Of a stretch of DNA of 56,566 nucleotides, positions 36,861 through 46,476 are shown in pieces. The DNA comes from Candidatus Alistipes intestinigallinarum (lineage in GTDB: Bacteria; Bacteroidota; Bacteroidia; Bacteroidales; Rikenellaceae). The position numbers and the translations under genes are program-made. The stretch lies in contig DXDA01000064.1 in the NCBI GenBank assembly GCA_019115745.1, positions 1 to 56,566 on the forward strand, written 5' to 3'. The first letter of the stretch is position 1; each line of letters begins with the position of its first letter. Under the pieces are notes generated by a model that saw only the letters and a program-made list of their open reading frames with translations, had not been told where the DNA came from and ran no database searches.

Positions 36861-37211
36861 TTACTCTTCGTATTCGTATTTCACCATCGGCGCATCCGCC
36901 CACAACTCCTCCAGGCGGTAGAAGCTGCGCAGCTCCGTCTGGAAGATATGAACCACGACATCCACATAGTCCATGGCGATCCATACGGCATTCTGCTGTC
37001 CTTCAATGCGCCAGACCTTTTCACCCAGCGTTTCGAGCACCTTCTCCTCGATGCCGTCGGCGATGGCCGCCACCTGCGTCGTGGAGTCCGCATTGCAGAC
37101 CACGAAATGCGAACAGATGGCTCCGTCGAAACCCGAGAGGTCCAACGATACGATGTTTTTTCCTTTTTTATCTTCAATCGCGCTGACGATCGTTTCGATC
37201 AGTTTGTCCAT
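36861..37211 (-). CDS. rsfS: Ribosomal silencing factor RsfS
   Basis: Binds ribosomal protein L14 and blocks subunit joining when nutrients are low (known). The 116 residues have the family length and 'SLDLSGFDGAICSHFVVCNA', 'WRIEGQQNAVWIAMDYVDVV' and 'VHIFQTELRSFYRLEELW', the RsfS core (seen, in parts). It is the first gene of the minus cluster rsfS-ftsH-cdsA-psd-perM-ribK, with a TAACTTTG element 28 nt before its start. Confidence 0.95.
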   Translation of the reverse strand: MDKLIETIVSAIEDKKGKNIVSLDLSGFDGAICSHFVVCNADSTTQVAAIADGIEEKVLETLGEKVWRIEGQQNAVWIAMDYVDVVVHIFQTELRSFYRLEELWADAPMVKYEYEE

Positions 37212-37239
37212 AAATATGCAATAGGTGTCTATAACCTTG

Positions 37240-37247
37240 CAAAGTTA
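37240..37247 (-). promoter_or_regulatory. -7 element of the rsfS-ftsH-cdsA-psd cluster
   Basis: TAACTTTG on the minus strand, a full match, 28 nt before rsfS. It probably drives the whole cluster because internal gaps are 25 bp or less as far as ribK. Confidence 0.75.
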
Positions 37248-37278
37248 CGAAATAGATTCAAATTTTGAAAATTTTTCA

Positions 37279-37286
37279 TACCTTTG
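37279..37286 (+). promoter_or_regulatory. -7 element of the glycosyltransferase gene
   Basis: TACCTTTG, 20 nt before the ATG at 37307. The in-frame ATG at 37265 is upstream of it and so is unlikely to be the start. Confidence 0.7.
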
Positions 37287-37306
37287 ACTCCAAAACATAC
37301 ATCCAT

Positions 37307-39091
37307 ATGCTGACTACCGCGCTGTGTGCCATCGCCCGGCATGAAGAGGACTACCTCGCCGAATGGATTGACTACCATCTCGACCTGGGATTCGATCACA
37401 TATTTATATACGACAACGACGACCCCCGGGATGATGCCATCGAACGGTTATGCCGCCAAGAGAAATGGCAACAGAAGGTCTCCGTCATCGACTATCGGGG
37501 CCGTCACGCAGCGCAGCTCGCAGCCTACAACAACTGCTACGAAACATACGGAGAGCAGTTCGACTGGTTCGCGTTTCTCGACGTCGACGAATTCCTGACA
37601 TTCGGACCCGAAACCCGCGAACAGAAAATCGGACGGTTCCTCGAAAATGCCGGATCGCTCGACATGATCCTCGTCAACTGGCTCTATTACGGCGACAACG
37701 GCAAGGTGCATCAGGAACCCGGCAAGGTGACCGAACGGTTCCCCGAAGGATTGCCCGACGCTCCGGCAAACCGACACGTGAAGACCCTCGTCCGAAGCGG
37801 TCTGCCCGTACGCTTCGTCCGGTCCCCGTACGTCATGGACGGAGCCGTGCGGACCGGCGACGACTGCCTGCGGACAATGCCCAACAACGGAACCCCGGAA
37901 CCATTCAAAAATCCCTCTTTCGAGCAGCTCTATGTCCGCCACTACGGGACCAAAACCATCGAGGAGTACATCCGCAACAAGGTATTCCGCGGTGCGGCCG
38001 ACCAGCTCGCCAACCCCTACCGGCTCGACCTCTTCTACTCCGTCAATGAACGGTCCCGGGAAAAACGGGCCGTCGAGAAGCAATATTTCCGGGTCGTCAA
38101 CCGACACGAAGGCAAACCGGCTCCACTGGTCTCGGTCATCGTCCCCAACTACAACCACAGCGGATATGTCCGCCAGCGAATCGATGCGATTCTGGCCCAG
38201 ACCTTCACCGATTTCGAGCTCATCCTCCTGGACGACTGCTCCACGGATAACAGTCCGAACATCCTGCTTGAATACCGCAACCATCCCGCCGTCAGCCACA
38301 TCCTCCTGAACACCCGCAACAGCGGAAGCCCCTTCATGCAATGGGAAAAAGGAATCCGGCTCGCACGCGGACGCTATGTCTGGATTGCCGAAAGCGACGA
38401 CCTGACCGATCCCGATTTCCTCCGGGCCTGCGTCGAACAGTTGGAAAAACACCCCGAAGCGCAAATCTGCATCACCGGTTCCCACGTTATCGACAGCAAC
38501 GGGAAGATCATCCCCTGGAAAATCCGGTACGACCGCTGGGACGAGGACGGCAAGGTCGAGGTTTATCCCTCCTACGAATATCTGTTGACCCACATGCTGC
38601 AGGGGAACTCCGTCTATAATGCCAGCATGGTCGTATTCCGACGGGAGAACTGCCTGAAAGAGATCTGCACGGAGTATCGCCGGATGCGCTATGCCGGAGA
38701 CTGGCTCTTCTGGATCGAACAGATCCAAAAAGGGGCACTCATCGAGATCCACCGCAAGCTGAACTTCTTCCGCAAGCACCAGACCAATACAACCAGTATC
38801 GGAGAAAAAGACGGCAACTCCCTGCGCGAAGTCTTCTTCATCCGGGAAAGGCTCGGGAAAAGGCTCTGCTCAACCTGGCTCATGAGGCTGCGGAACCGAT
38901 ACGAAATCTATGAACTGGCCTACAAATACGCCGTCTCCACGAAAGAGGGGCACAAAGAGTTGATCCGCCAGGCAAACCGGATCGGGAAGGCTACCTGGTG
39001 GCACTACCGACTCTGGAAATTCTACCGCTCCTGCCACAAACACATCCTCCGCAAGCCGATCCGGACCTATCTCGACATGGTCCGAAAGTAG
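37307..39091 (+). CDS. Two-domain glycosyltransferase (GT92-like plus GT2)
   Basis: The 594-residue protein joins two glycosyltransferase domains. Residues 1-265 look like the DUF23/GT92 type: 'CAIARHEEDYLAEWIDYHL', 'IFIYDNDDPRDD' and the DxD site 'FLDVDEFLTF'. Residues 275-500 are a GT-A family 2 domain: 'VSVIVPNYNHSGYVRQRI', 'LLDDCSTDNSP' and 'WIAESDDLTDPDF' (seen). A basic, Trp/Tyr-rich C-terminus follows. Such enzymes build surface glycans (known). It is alone, with no other glycan genes near, so the acceptor is unknown. It ends one base before the convergent oxyR stop. Confidence 0.88.
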   Translation: MLTTALCAIARHEEDYLAEWIDYHLDLGFDHIFIYDNDDPRDDAIERLCRQEKWQQKVSVIDYRGRHAAQLAAYNNCYETYGEQFDWFAFLDVDEFLTFGPETREQKIGRFLENAGSLDMILVNWLYYGDNGKVHQEPGKVTERFPEGLPDAPANRHVKTLVRSGLPVRFVRSPYVMDGAVRTGDDCLRTMPNNGTPEPFKNPSFEQLYVRHYGTKTIEEYIRNKVFRGAADQLANPYRLDLFYSVNERSREKRAVEKQYFRVVNRHEGKPAPLVSVIVPNYNHSGYVRQRIDAILAQTFTDFELILLDDCSTDNSPNILLEYRNHPAVSHILLNTRNSGSPFMQWEKGIRLARGRYVWIAESDDLTDPDFLRACVEQLEKHPEAQICITGSHVIDSNGKIIPWKIRYDRWDEDGKVEVYPSYEYLLTHMLQGNSVYNASMVVFRRENCLKEICTEYRRMRYAGDWLFWIEQIQKGALIEIHRKLNFFRKHQTNTTSIGEKDGNSLREVFFIRERLGKRLCSTWLMRLRNRYEIYELAYKYAVSTKEGHKELIRQANRIGKATWWHYRLWKFYRSCHKHILRKPIRTYLDMVRK

Positions 39092-39092
39092 C

Positions 39093-39992
39093 CTACGCCT
39101 TGGATTGCTCCACGCACGAGAGAATCGTCTCCGTCAGGGCCCGGATGATCGAATTCTTGACGTACGTACGACGCACCGCCACGGCAATCTTGCGCGACAT
39201 CGCACCCTTGGCCAGCGTCTTCAGCCGGTCGCGGTGGTCCGCCGGAATATACTCGATCGACATCTCCGGGATGATCGTCAGGCACGACGTGCAGTCCACG
39301 ATCCGCATCAGCGTATCCAGCGACCCCGATTCGAACGAGTAGTGCGTCGGCATCGAACGACGAGCCTGGCACAACTCGATGATCTGGTCCCGCATACAGT
39401 TGCCCGGACTCAGGATCACCAGATCCTTCAGGTCGATATCCTCGATGCGGATGTTCTGCCGTTCATAGAGCGGGTTCTCCGGAGAGACATACGCGTAAAA
39501 ACGGTCGTTGAAAAGTTCCTGCTCGAAGATCCCCTCGCCGCACGTGCCGCTCGCCACCAGCGCCGCGTCGATCCGGTCGCGCTTCAACGCCTCGACGATC
39601 TCCGAGGTGATCATCTCCGAGATCTCCAGCTCCACCTTCGGGTACTCCCGCACAAAGGTCGGAATGAACTTGTGGAGCAGGTAGGGCGCAATCGTCGGAA
39701 TCACCCCCAGACGCAATTTCCCCGCCGTCTCACCCTTCAATTCGGCAACCGCCTCCCGGATGTAGTTGTAGGCCTTGAGCGTCTCACGCGCCTGCTCCAG
39801 CACCACGGCTCCCGCCTCCGTCGGGATCACAGGCTTCTTCGAGCGGTCCAGCAGCACCACGCCCAGCTCCTCCTCCAGCGACTTGATCTGCATACTCAAC
39901 GACGGCTGCGTCACGAAACAGTGCTCGGCAGCCTGCGAAAAACTGCCACAGTTGGCAACCGCCAACAGGTATTCGAGTTGAATGATGGTCAT
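39093..39992 (-). CDS. oxyR: Peroxide-sensing LysR-type regulator OxyR
   Basis: The 299-residue protein has the LysR HTH at residues 1-60 ('GSFSQAAEHCFVTQPSLSMQ') and an effector domain with 'GNCMRDQIIELC', whose cysteines fall at 199 and 208, the same numbers and spacing as the disulfide switch of E. coli OxyR (seen; E. coli numbering known). It therefore most likely activates peroxide defence genes. Its upstream gap with trpS (116 bp) has an A/T-rich ATAGATTAATTTTATAT run that could be its own operator (inference). No katA, dps or ahpC is in the window. Confidence 0.93.
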   Translation of the reverse strand: MTIIQLEYLLAVANCGSFSQAAEHCFVTQPSLSMQIKSLEEELGVVLLDRSKKPVIPTEAGAVVLEQARETLKAYNYIREAVAELKGETAGKLRLGVIPTIAPYLLHKFIPTFVREYPKVELEISEMITSEIVEALKRDRIDAALVASGTCGEGIFEQELFNDRFYAYVSPENPLYERQNIRIEDIDLKDLVILSPGNCMRDQIIELCQARRSMPTHYSFESGSLDTLMRIVDCTSCLTIIPEMSIEYIPADHRDRLKTLAKGAMSRKIAVAVRRTYVKNSIIRALTETILSCVEQSKA

Positions 39993-40014
39993 AACAGGCG
40001 TTTATTTCCTTCAG

Positions 40015-40022
40015 CGAAGATA
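40015..40022 (-). promoter_or_regulatory. Possible oxyR -7 element
   Basis: TATCTTCG on the minus strand, one mismatch to TAnnTTTG, 22 nt before the oxyR ATG and just beside the A/T-rich possible operator. Confidence 0.45.
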
Positions 40023-40074
40023 TAAAATTAATCTATATTCTACAACTTTTTTAGGTCGCCCGCCCGCTTTTTCG

Positions 40075-40082
40075 TATGTTTG
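40075..40082 (+). promoter_or_regulatory. trpS -7 promoter element
   Basis: TATGTTTG, 26 nt before the trpS ATG. Confidence 0.7.
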
Positions 40083-40105
40083 CCGTTAAAATATATACTT
40101 TCTGA

Positions 40106-41239
<1,134 letters not shown>

Positions 41240-41259
41240 TCCACCCGCCGCGCCGTCCC

Positions 41260-43041
41260 ATGGAAATCCGCGCCGACCGCATCTACGCCGCCTTCCTGCG
41301 GCTGACCCGCAGGCTCTCGAACCGCCAGATGATGATGTTGCTGGCGGTGGTGGTCGGTGTGCTTGCCGGGCTGGGGACCTACTTCTTCGAAGTGCTGCTC
41401 TATGCGATCAAAACCGGACTGACAAACTGGTTCCCCGTCGACAGCGCTCACTTCCTCTTCCTGATCTACCCCGCCGTGGGTATCATCCTGGCCACGCTCT
41501 TCGTCAAGTACATCGTCCGCGACAACATCTCCGAGGGCGTCACGCGCGTCCTCTACGCCATGTCGCGCCGAAACTCCCGCATCGCCGCGCACAACTGCTG
41601 GACGTCGGTCGTCGGAGGTGCCACGACCATCGGATTCGGAGGTTCCGTGGGACCCGAGGCCCCGATCGTCCTCACCGGCGCCGCCATCGGTTCGAACATC
41701 GGCCGCCTCGCACGCCTCAACTACAAGCACACCACGCTGCTGCTCTGCTGCGGAGCCGGTGCCGCCCTGGCGGCCATCTTCAAGGCCCCGATCACCGGTG
41801 TGGTCTTCGTCCTGGAGATCCTCATGCTCGACATCACCGCCGCGTCGGTCATCCCGCTGCTCATCGCATCGATCACCGCCACCACGATGGCCTTCATGCT
41901 CCGCGGCTTCGACCCCATTCTGGCCGTGACGCTTGCCCCCGAGGATGCCTTCGAACTGTGGCAGATACCCCTCTTCATCCTCCTCGGCGTCCTGTGCGGA
42001 CTCATGGCCTGGTACTTCACCTCGATGAACTCCCGCATCGGCGGATTCTTCAAGAAGATCGACAAGCAGTACAAGAAATGGATCTGGGGCGGAGCCATCC
42101 TCGGCATCCTGATCTTCATCTTCCCGCCCCTCTACGGCGAAGGATACGAGGGCTTCACCTCCCTGATGCACGGAAACGCCCAGGAGCTCTTCAACAACTC
42201 GCTCTTCTACCGCTTCCGCGACATCGACTGGGTCGTCATCCTCTTCGTCATCGCCACGATGTTCTTCAAGGTCATCGCCATGGCCTCGACCAATGCCGCA
42301 GGGGGTGTCGGCGGGACCTTCGCGCCGTCGCTGTTCGTCGGAGCCTTCACCGGGGCATCCCTGGCCCTCGTCTGCAACATCCTGTTCCACTGGAACATTT
42401 CGATCGTATCCTTCACGCTCGTCGGCATGGCCGGCGTGATGGCCGGCGTGATGAACGCCCCGCTGACCTCGATCTTCCTCATCGCAGAACTCTCCAACGG
42501 ATACGGGCTCTTCATCCCCCTGATGACCACCGCCTGCATCTCCTTCGCCGTGAACTACTACCTCGATCCCGACTCGATCTACACCAAGCAGCTGCGCCAG
42601 AAGGGCGAATTGCTGACCCACGACAAGGATCAGTCGGTCTTCGTCTTCCTGAAGCTCGACGAACTGATGGAGACCGATTTCCTGCGCATCAAGGAGAACA
42701 TGACCCTGGGCGACATCGTGCACATCATCTCCACGGCCCGCCGCAACATCTTCCCCGTGATCGACAACTTCGGGCGTCTGCTCGGCGTGGTGCAGTTGGA
42801 CGATCTGCGCGAGGACATGTTCAAGCACGAGAAGTACGGACGGCCGATTTCCGACTACATGATTCCCCCGCCCGACAAGATTCTCGAACACGAGTCGATC
42901 CAGGGCGTGATGGAGAAGTTCGAGGACAAGCACACCTGGATGCTGCCCGTGGTCGACAAGCAGAATCACTACCTGGGGTTCATCTCCAAATCGCGGATTC
43001 TGAACGCCTACCGTGAACAGTTGGTCAAGATCCAGCAGTAG
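41260..43041 (+). CDS. ClC-family chloride channel/transporter with CBS domains
   Basis: A 593-residue membrane protein with the ClC core at about 25-440. Seen: 'GGSVGPEAPIVL', where Glu133 aligns with the gating Glu148 of E. coli ClcA, 'AAIFKAPITGVVFVLEI' and 'GGVGGTFAPSLFVGAF'. A pair of CBS domains follows (about 470-590: 'ETDFLRIKENMTLGDIV' and 'YMIPPPDKILEHESIQGVM'), which in this family bind nucleotides or sense state (known). Keeping the gating Glu leaves H+/Cl- exchange possible. It is cotranscribed with trpS. The stop codon forms the edge of a 59-bp direct repeat. Confidence 0.95.
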   Translation: MEIRADRIYAAFLRLTRRLSNRQMMMLLAVVVGVLAGLGTYFFEVLLYAIKTGLTNWFPVDSAHFLFLIYPAVGIILATLFVKYIVRDNISEGVTRVLYAMSRRNSRIAAHNCWTSVVGGATTIGFGGSVGPEAPIVLTGAAIGSNIGRLARLNYKHTTLLLCCGAGAALAAIFKAPITGVVFVLEILMLDITAASVIPLLIASITATTMAFMLRGFDPILAVTLAPEDAFELWQIPLFILLGVLCGLMAWYFTSMNSRIGGFFKKIDKQYKKWIWGGAILGILIFIFPPLYGEGYEGFTSLMHGNAQELFNNSLFYRFRDIDWVVILFVIATMFFKVIAMASTNAAGGVGGTFAPSLFVGAFTGASLALVCNILFHWNISIVSFTLVGMAGVMAGVMNAPLTSIFLIAELSNGYGLFIPLMTTACISFAVNYYLDPDSIYTKQLRQKGELLTHDKDQSVFVFLKLDELMETDFLRIKENMTLGDIVHIISTARRNIFPVIDNFGRLLGVVQLDDLREDMFKHEKYGRPISDYMIPPPDKILEHESIQGVMEKFEDKHTWMLPVVDKQNHYLGFISKSRILNAYREQLVKIQQ

Positions 43042-43222
43042 GAAGGGTCGGACGGGCAAAAGAAATAGGAAACACAGAACACAGCGGAATGCCGAAGCCC
43101 CGCGGCCGAAGCCGCGTTTCCAAATCTACCCTCCCCTAAATCCCCTCCGCGGAGGGGACTTGCAGGAAGGGTCGGACGGGCAAAAGAAATAGGAAACACA
43201 GAACACAACGGAATGCCGAAGC
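43040..43222. repeat. 59-bp direct repeat pair downstream of the ClC gene
   Basis: Positions 43040-43098 and 43164-43222 are the same except for one base, with a period of 124 bp. The first copy starts within the ClC stop codon. Between them lies the two-hairpin element at 43101-43162, so the arrangement looks like a target duplication around an inserted unit or a tandem duplication. Confidence 0.85.
43101..43162. repeat. Two-hairpin interspersed repeat, copy A
   Basis: Hairpin 1 is CGCGGC-CGAA-GCCGCG. After the linker AAATCTACCCTCCCCTAAAT comes the perfect 16-base palindrome CCCCTCCGCGGAGGGG. A second copy is at 48068-48129. Confidence 0.85.
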
Positions 43223-43292
43223 TCCGCCCCGTTCCAACCGCCCCGCTTCAAACAGGCCCCTTGACCGAAAACACGCGAAAACATATCGAATC

Positions 43293-43628
43293 ATGATCTC
43301 TTTCGAAAAACCCTCGTGGGCCGATGAACTCGACTGTGCCGTCACGCTCTGCGACACGGAGGGTATCGTCTGCTATCAGAACGAACGCTCCAGGGCGGTG
43401 AACGGCGATGTCCGGGGCCAGTCGCTCCTCCCCTGCCACAACGACCGCTCGCGCGAAATCATCCGCCACCTGCTCGAAACCGGCAGCAGGAACGTCTACA
43501 CGATCGAAAAACACGGCATCCGCAAACTCATCTACCAGACCGTCTGGCGCGAAGCCGGCGAGGTGCGCGGACTTGTGGAGTTCTCGATGGAGATCCCCGG
43601 CGAGATGCCCCACTACATCCGAAACTGA
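43293..43628 (+). CDS. Small single-domain PAS protein
   Basis: The 111-residue protein is nearly all PAS fold: 'DCAVTLCDTEGIVCYQNERS' then 'SLLPCHNDRSREIIRHLLE', 'NVYTIEKHGIRKLIYQTVW' and 'GLVEFSMEIPGEMPHY' (seen). Related proteins pair a PAS core with hemerythrin or signalling output domains (known); here no output domain exists. It could be a ligand sensor acting through a partner. It ends 20 bp before the threonine aldolase gene, so they are likely cotranscribed. Confidence 0.78.
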   Translation: MISFEKPSWADELDCAVTLCDTEGIVCYQNERSRAVNGDVRGQSLLPCHNDRSREIIRHLLETGSRNVYTIEKHGIRKLIYQTVWREAGEVRGLVEFSMEIPGEMPHYIRN

Positions 43629-43648
43629 CCACATAAGAGATCCAGGCA

Positions 43649-44674
43649 ATGCTCCATTTTGATTGCGACTACATGGCAGGCGCGCATCCCGAGGTGATGC
43701 GCCGCCTCGTCGAGACCAATCTCGAAGAGACTCCCGGTTATGGCTGCGACCCCTACACGGCCCATGCCCGGGAACTCATCCGCCGGGAGTGCCAGGCCCC
43801 CGGAGCCGAGATTCACTTCCTGGTGGGCGGCACCCAGACCAACGCCACCGTCATCGACGGACTGCTGCGCCGTCACGAAGGGGTGCTGGCGGCCGAATCC
43901 GCCCACATCAACGTCCACGAGGCCGGGGCAATCGAGGCCGCCGGCCACAAGGTCCTCACCCTGCCCCAGTACGACGGCAAGGTCCGGGCCTGCGACGTCG
44001 AACACTTCATCGACGCATTCTACCGCGACGAAACCTGGCCACACATGGTTGCCCCCGGAATGCTCTACATCTCGCACCCCACCGAGTTCGGAACGCTGTA
44101 CAGTCTCGAAGAGCTGGAAGAGCTCCACGCCGTCTGTCGGCGCCGTTCGATCCCGCTCTACCTCGACGGTGCACGACTCGCCTATGCGCTGGCGGCCGAA
44201 GGCTCCACGCTCGCGCTCCCCGACATTGCACGGCTGTGCGACGTCTTCTACATCGGAGGGACCAAGACCGGTGCGCTCTTCGGCGAGGCCGTCGTCATCT
44301 CCCGCCCCGAGCTGCTGCCCCATTTCTTCACCCTCGTCAAGCAGCACGGCGCCCTGCTGGCCAAAGGCCGACTGACCGGCATCCAGTTCGAGACGCTCTT
44401 CACCGACGGACTCTACCTGCGGATTGCCCGTCAGGCCATCAACACGGCCTTGAAACTGAAAGCAGCCATGCTCGACAAAGGATACCGGCTCTACATCGAC
44501 TCGCCAACCAACCAACAGTTCTTCCTCCTGCCGAACCGCGAAATCGATCGGTTAAGCCAATATGCCACCTTCGAGTTGTGGGGGCCGCGCGGTGAGGAGG
44601 AGACGGTCGTGCGGTTCGTCACGAGTTGGGCCACCGAAGAGCGGCAGGTCGATGAACTGATCGCCCGGCTCTGA
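43649..44674 (+). CDS. Low-specificity threonine aldolase
   Basis: PLP enzyme that splits L-threonine or allo-threonine into glycine and acetaldehyde (known). The 341 residues match the family. Seen: 'DYMAGAHPEVM' near the start, 'FLVGGTQTNATVIDGLL', 'INVHEAGAIEAAGHKV', 'LYLDGARLAYAL' with Asp173 for the PLP nitrogen, and 'YIGGTKTGALFGE' with the PLP-binding Lys206. It follows the PAS gene after 20 bp, and the pair may sense and use a common metabolite (inference). Confidence 0.93.
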   Translation: MLHFDCDYMAGAHPEVMRRLVETNLEETPGYGCDPYTAHARELIRRECQAPGAEIHFLVGGTQTNATVIDGLLRRHEGVLAAESAHINVHEAGAIEAAGHKVLTLPQYDGKVRACDVEHFIDAFYRDETWPHMVAPGMLYISHPTEFGTLYSLEELEELHAVCRRRSIPLYLDGARLAYALAAEGSTLALPDIARLCDVFYIGGTKTGALFGEAVVISRPELLPHFFTLVKQHGALLAKGRLTGIQFETLFTDGLYLRIARQAINTALKLKAAMLDKGYRLYIDSPTNQQFFLLPNREIDRLSQYATFELWGPRGEEETVVRFVTSWATEERQVDELIARL

Positions 44675-44701
44675 ACAACCCATTTTTTTGTCGCGTTTAC
44701 T

Positions 44702-44733
44702 TGCAAATATGTAAAGTTTATTTTACATTTGCA
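44702..44733. promoter_or_regulatory. Palindromic operator over the promoter of the membrane/HTH pair
   Basis: TGCAAATATGTAAAG-TTTA-TTTTACATTTGCA is an imperfect palindrome: ATGTAAA at 44709-44715 mirrors TTTACAT at 44722-44728, and outer TGCAAAT mirrors ATTTGCA. It contains the -7 element TACATTTG (44724-44731), so a bound repressor would block the promoter. Confidence 0.65.
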
Positions 44734-44794
44734 GAGCAGACGGGAGAAGTGCGCACCTCCGGCAGTCTGCACAAACCGACAAAAACAACCAGTC

Positions 44795-45241
44795 ATGAAC
44801 AAAATCCTGTTGCTGCCCTATTCGTTCAAGCGGATCGGATGGGTGCTTTTCATCCCGACGGCGTTGCTCGGCCTGCTGATGGCCATCGACGGATTCAACG
44901 GATTCCCCACCTTCCTGCTGCCCGACTCCACGGCCGGAAGCGAGACCCTCTCACGCGTCTCCAACAACATCGTCCTGATCGGAGTGCTCCTCGGGACGCT
45001 TCTCATCACCTGCTCCCGCGAGCGGATCGAGGACGAACTCATCACCCGCATCCGGCTCAATGCCTTGTTGGCCGCACTCTACGCTACCATCGGCATTGCC
45101 GTCATTGCGGCGCTCCTCCTCTACGACTTCGCTTATCTCAACTTCCTGATTTTCAACCTCTGCCTGCTGCCCGTGCTCTTCCTCGTCATCGAACGGGTCA
45201 TGCTGTGGAGACTCGGAAAGGAGGCCGCACATGAAGAATAG
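44795..45241 (+). CDS. Four-helix membrane protein paired with an HTH regulator
   Basis: A 148-residue protein with about four membrane segments: 'GWVLFIPTALLGLLMAI', 'NNIVLIGVLLGTLLIT', 'LNALLAALYATIGIAVIAAL' and 'LNFLIFNLCLLPVLFLVI' (seen). No known family name can be given. In many genomes a protein of this size and layout precedes a small Cro/CI-type HTH gene (known), and here the HTH start overlaps its last 11 bases. Between helices 2 and 3 is a charged loop, 'CSRERIEDELITRIR'. The start at 44795 follows the promoter by 63 nt. Confidence 0.75.
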   Translation: MNKILLLPYSFKRIGWVLFIPTALLGLLMAIDGFNGFPTFLLPDSTAGSETLSRVSNNIVLIGVLLGTLLITCSRERIEDELITRIRLNALLAALYATIGIAVIAALLLYDFAYLNFLIFNLCLLPVLFLVIERVMLWRLGKEAAHEE

Positions 45242-45431
45242 GATCCGGGTCGAACGTGCCGAACGGCGCATGACCCAACAGCAGTTGGCCGAGGCCGTCG
45301 GGGCAAGCCGCCAGACGATCAATGCCATCGAGGCGGGGAAGTTCGTACCGTCGACCGTTCTGGCTCTGAAGATCGCCCGGCAGTTCGAAAAAAACGTCGA
45401 GGCCATTTTCCAACTCGAAGAGGGCGAATGA
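45231..45431 (+). CDS. Small XRE-family HTH regulator (YozG-like)
   Basis: A 66-residue protein that is a single Cro/CI helix-turn-helix: 'RMTQQQLAEAVGASRQTINA' then 'IEAGKFVPSTVLALKIARQF' and 'NVEAIFQLEEGE' (seen). It overlaps the membrane gene by 11 bp, implying coupled translation. A palindrome over the promoter of the pair is its most likely binding site (inference). A strong terminator follows. Confidence 0.9.
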   Translation: MKNRIRVERAERRMTQQQLAEAVGASRQTINAIEAGKFVPSTVLALKIARQFEKNVEAIFQLEEGE

Positions 45432-45450
45432 CCCATCCGCTCCCGCATGT

Positions 45451-45485
45451 AAAAAGAGGAACCCGACGATCGGGTTCCTCTTTTT
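45451..45485. terminator. Bidirectional terminator between the HTH gene and kdsD
   Basis: A perfect 16-bp stem, AAAAAGAGGAACCCGA / TCGGGTTCCTCTTTTT, with a CGA loop and A/T ends. It serves both converging transcripts. Confidence 0.93.
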
Positions 45486-45510
45486 GGGTATCTGTCCGAG
45501 ACCGGAGGGC

Positions 45511-46476
45511 TCAGAGCTTGATGTCGTAGATCTGGATCACGCCGATGAGTTTGCCCGCCTCGTCGGTCACCAGCAGCGAGGTCACCTTGTTGCGCGTCAT
45601 CATCTTCTCCGCCTCGATCAGCTTCTCGGTCGGGGCGATCGTCTTCGGATGCGGCGTGGCAATATCCGCAGCCTTGATGTTGAAGAACTCACCCCGCAGG
45701 CGCTCCATGGCCCGGCGCACGTCGCCGTCGGTCACGATCCCCTCGATGCGGTCGCCCTCGCAGATGACGATCAGCCCCAGGCCGCCCTTCGAAATGGCAT
45801 GGATCATCTCCGTGGCCGGGCAGTCCGGCGCAACGATCGGCAGGTCGTGGTCCCGCATGACATTCCCCACGGTCATCAGCAGGCGCCGGCCCAGGCTGCC
45901 GCCCGGATGCAGACGCGCGAAATCGACGCTCGTGAAGCCCCGCAGCTCCATCAGCGAAACGGCCAGCGCATCGCCCATGGCGATCTGGGCCGTCGTGGAC
46001 GACGTCGGGGCCAGGTGCAGGATGCACGCCTCCTCCTCGACCCGCACGTTCAGGTGTACGTCGGAGTTCTTGGCCAGGGCCGACTCGGGATTTCCCGTCA
46101 TGGAGATCAGCCGGTTGCCGTTCGAATGGATGAACGGCACGATCTTCAGGATCTCATCCGTCTCCCCCGAATAGGAGAGCGCCAGGATGATGTCCTCCTT
46201 CGAGATCATGCCCAGGTCGCCGTGGAACGCCTCCCCCGGGTGAAGGAAGAAACTCGGCGTACCGGTCGATGCGAGCGTCGCGGCGATCTTGCGCCCCACG
46301 AGGCCCGATTTGCCCATGCCCGTCACGATGCACTTGCCGTGGCTCGCCAGGATCAGCTCCACGGCCCGGGCAAACGAGTTGTCCAACGACTCCTCCAAAT
46401 GCTGCAGCGACAACATTTCGGTATGCAACGCCTTGCGTGCCACCGCCAGAATCCGGGATTTCGAAATATCGGTCAT
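45511..46476 (-). CDS. kdsD: D-arabinose 5-phosphate isomerase
   Basis: Turns ribulose 5-phosphate into arabinose 5-phosphate, the first step to Kdo (known). The 321-residue protein has an N-terminal SIS domain ('GMGKSGLVGRKIAATLASTG', 'FFLHPGEAFHGDLG', 'ALSYSGETDEI') and two C-terminal CBS domains (about 200-321) (seen). It belongs to the KpsF/GutQ family; the kdsA-kdsB neighbours support the Kdo role over gut sugar use. It overlaps kdsA by 4 bp and is the last gene of the operon. Confidence 0.95.
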   Translation of the reverse strand: MTDISKSRILAVARKALHTEMLSLQHLEESLDNSFARAVELILASHGKCIVTGMGKSGLVGRKIAATLASTGTPSFFLHPGEAFHGDLGMISKEDIILALSYSGETDEILKIVPFIHSNGNRLISMTGNPESALAKNSDVHLNVRVEEEACILHLAPTSSTTAQIAMGDALAVSLMELRGFTSVDFARLHPGGSLGRRLLMTVGNVMRDHDLPIVAPDCPATEMIHAISKGGLGLIVICEGDRIEGIVTDGDVRRAMERLRGEFFNIKAADIATPHPKTIAPTEKLIEAEKMMTRNKVTSLLVTDEAGKLIGVIQIYDIKL

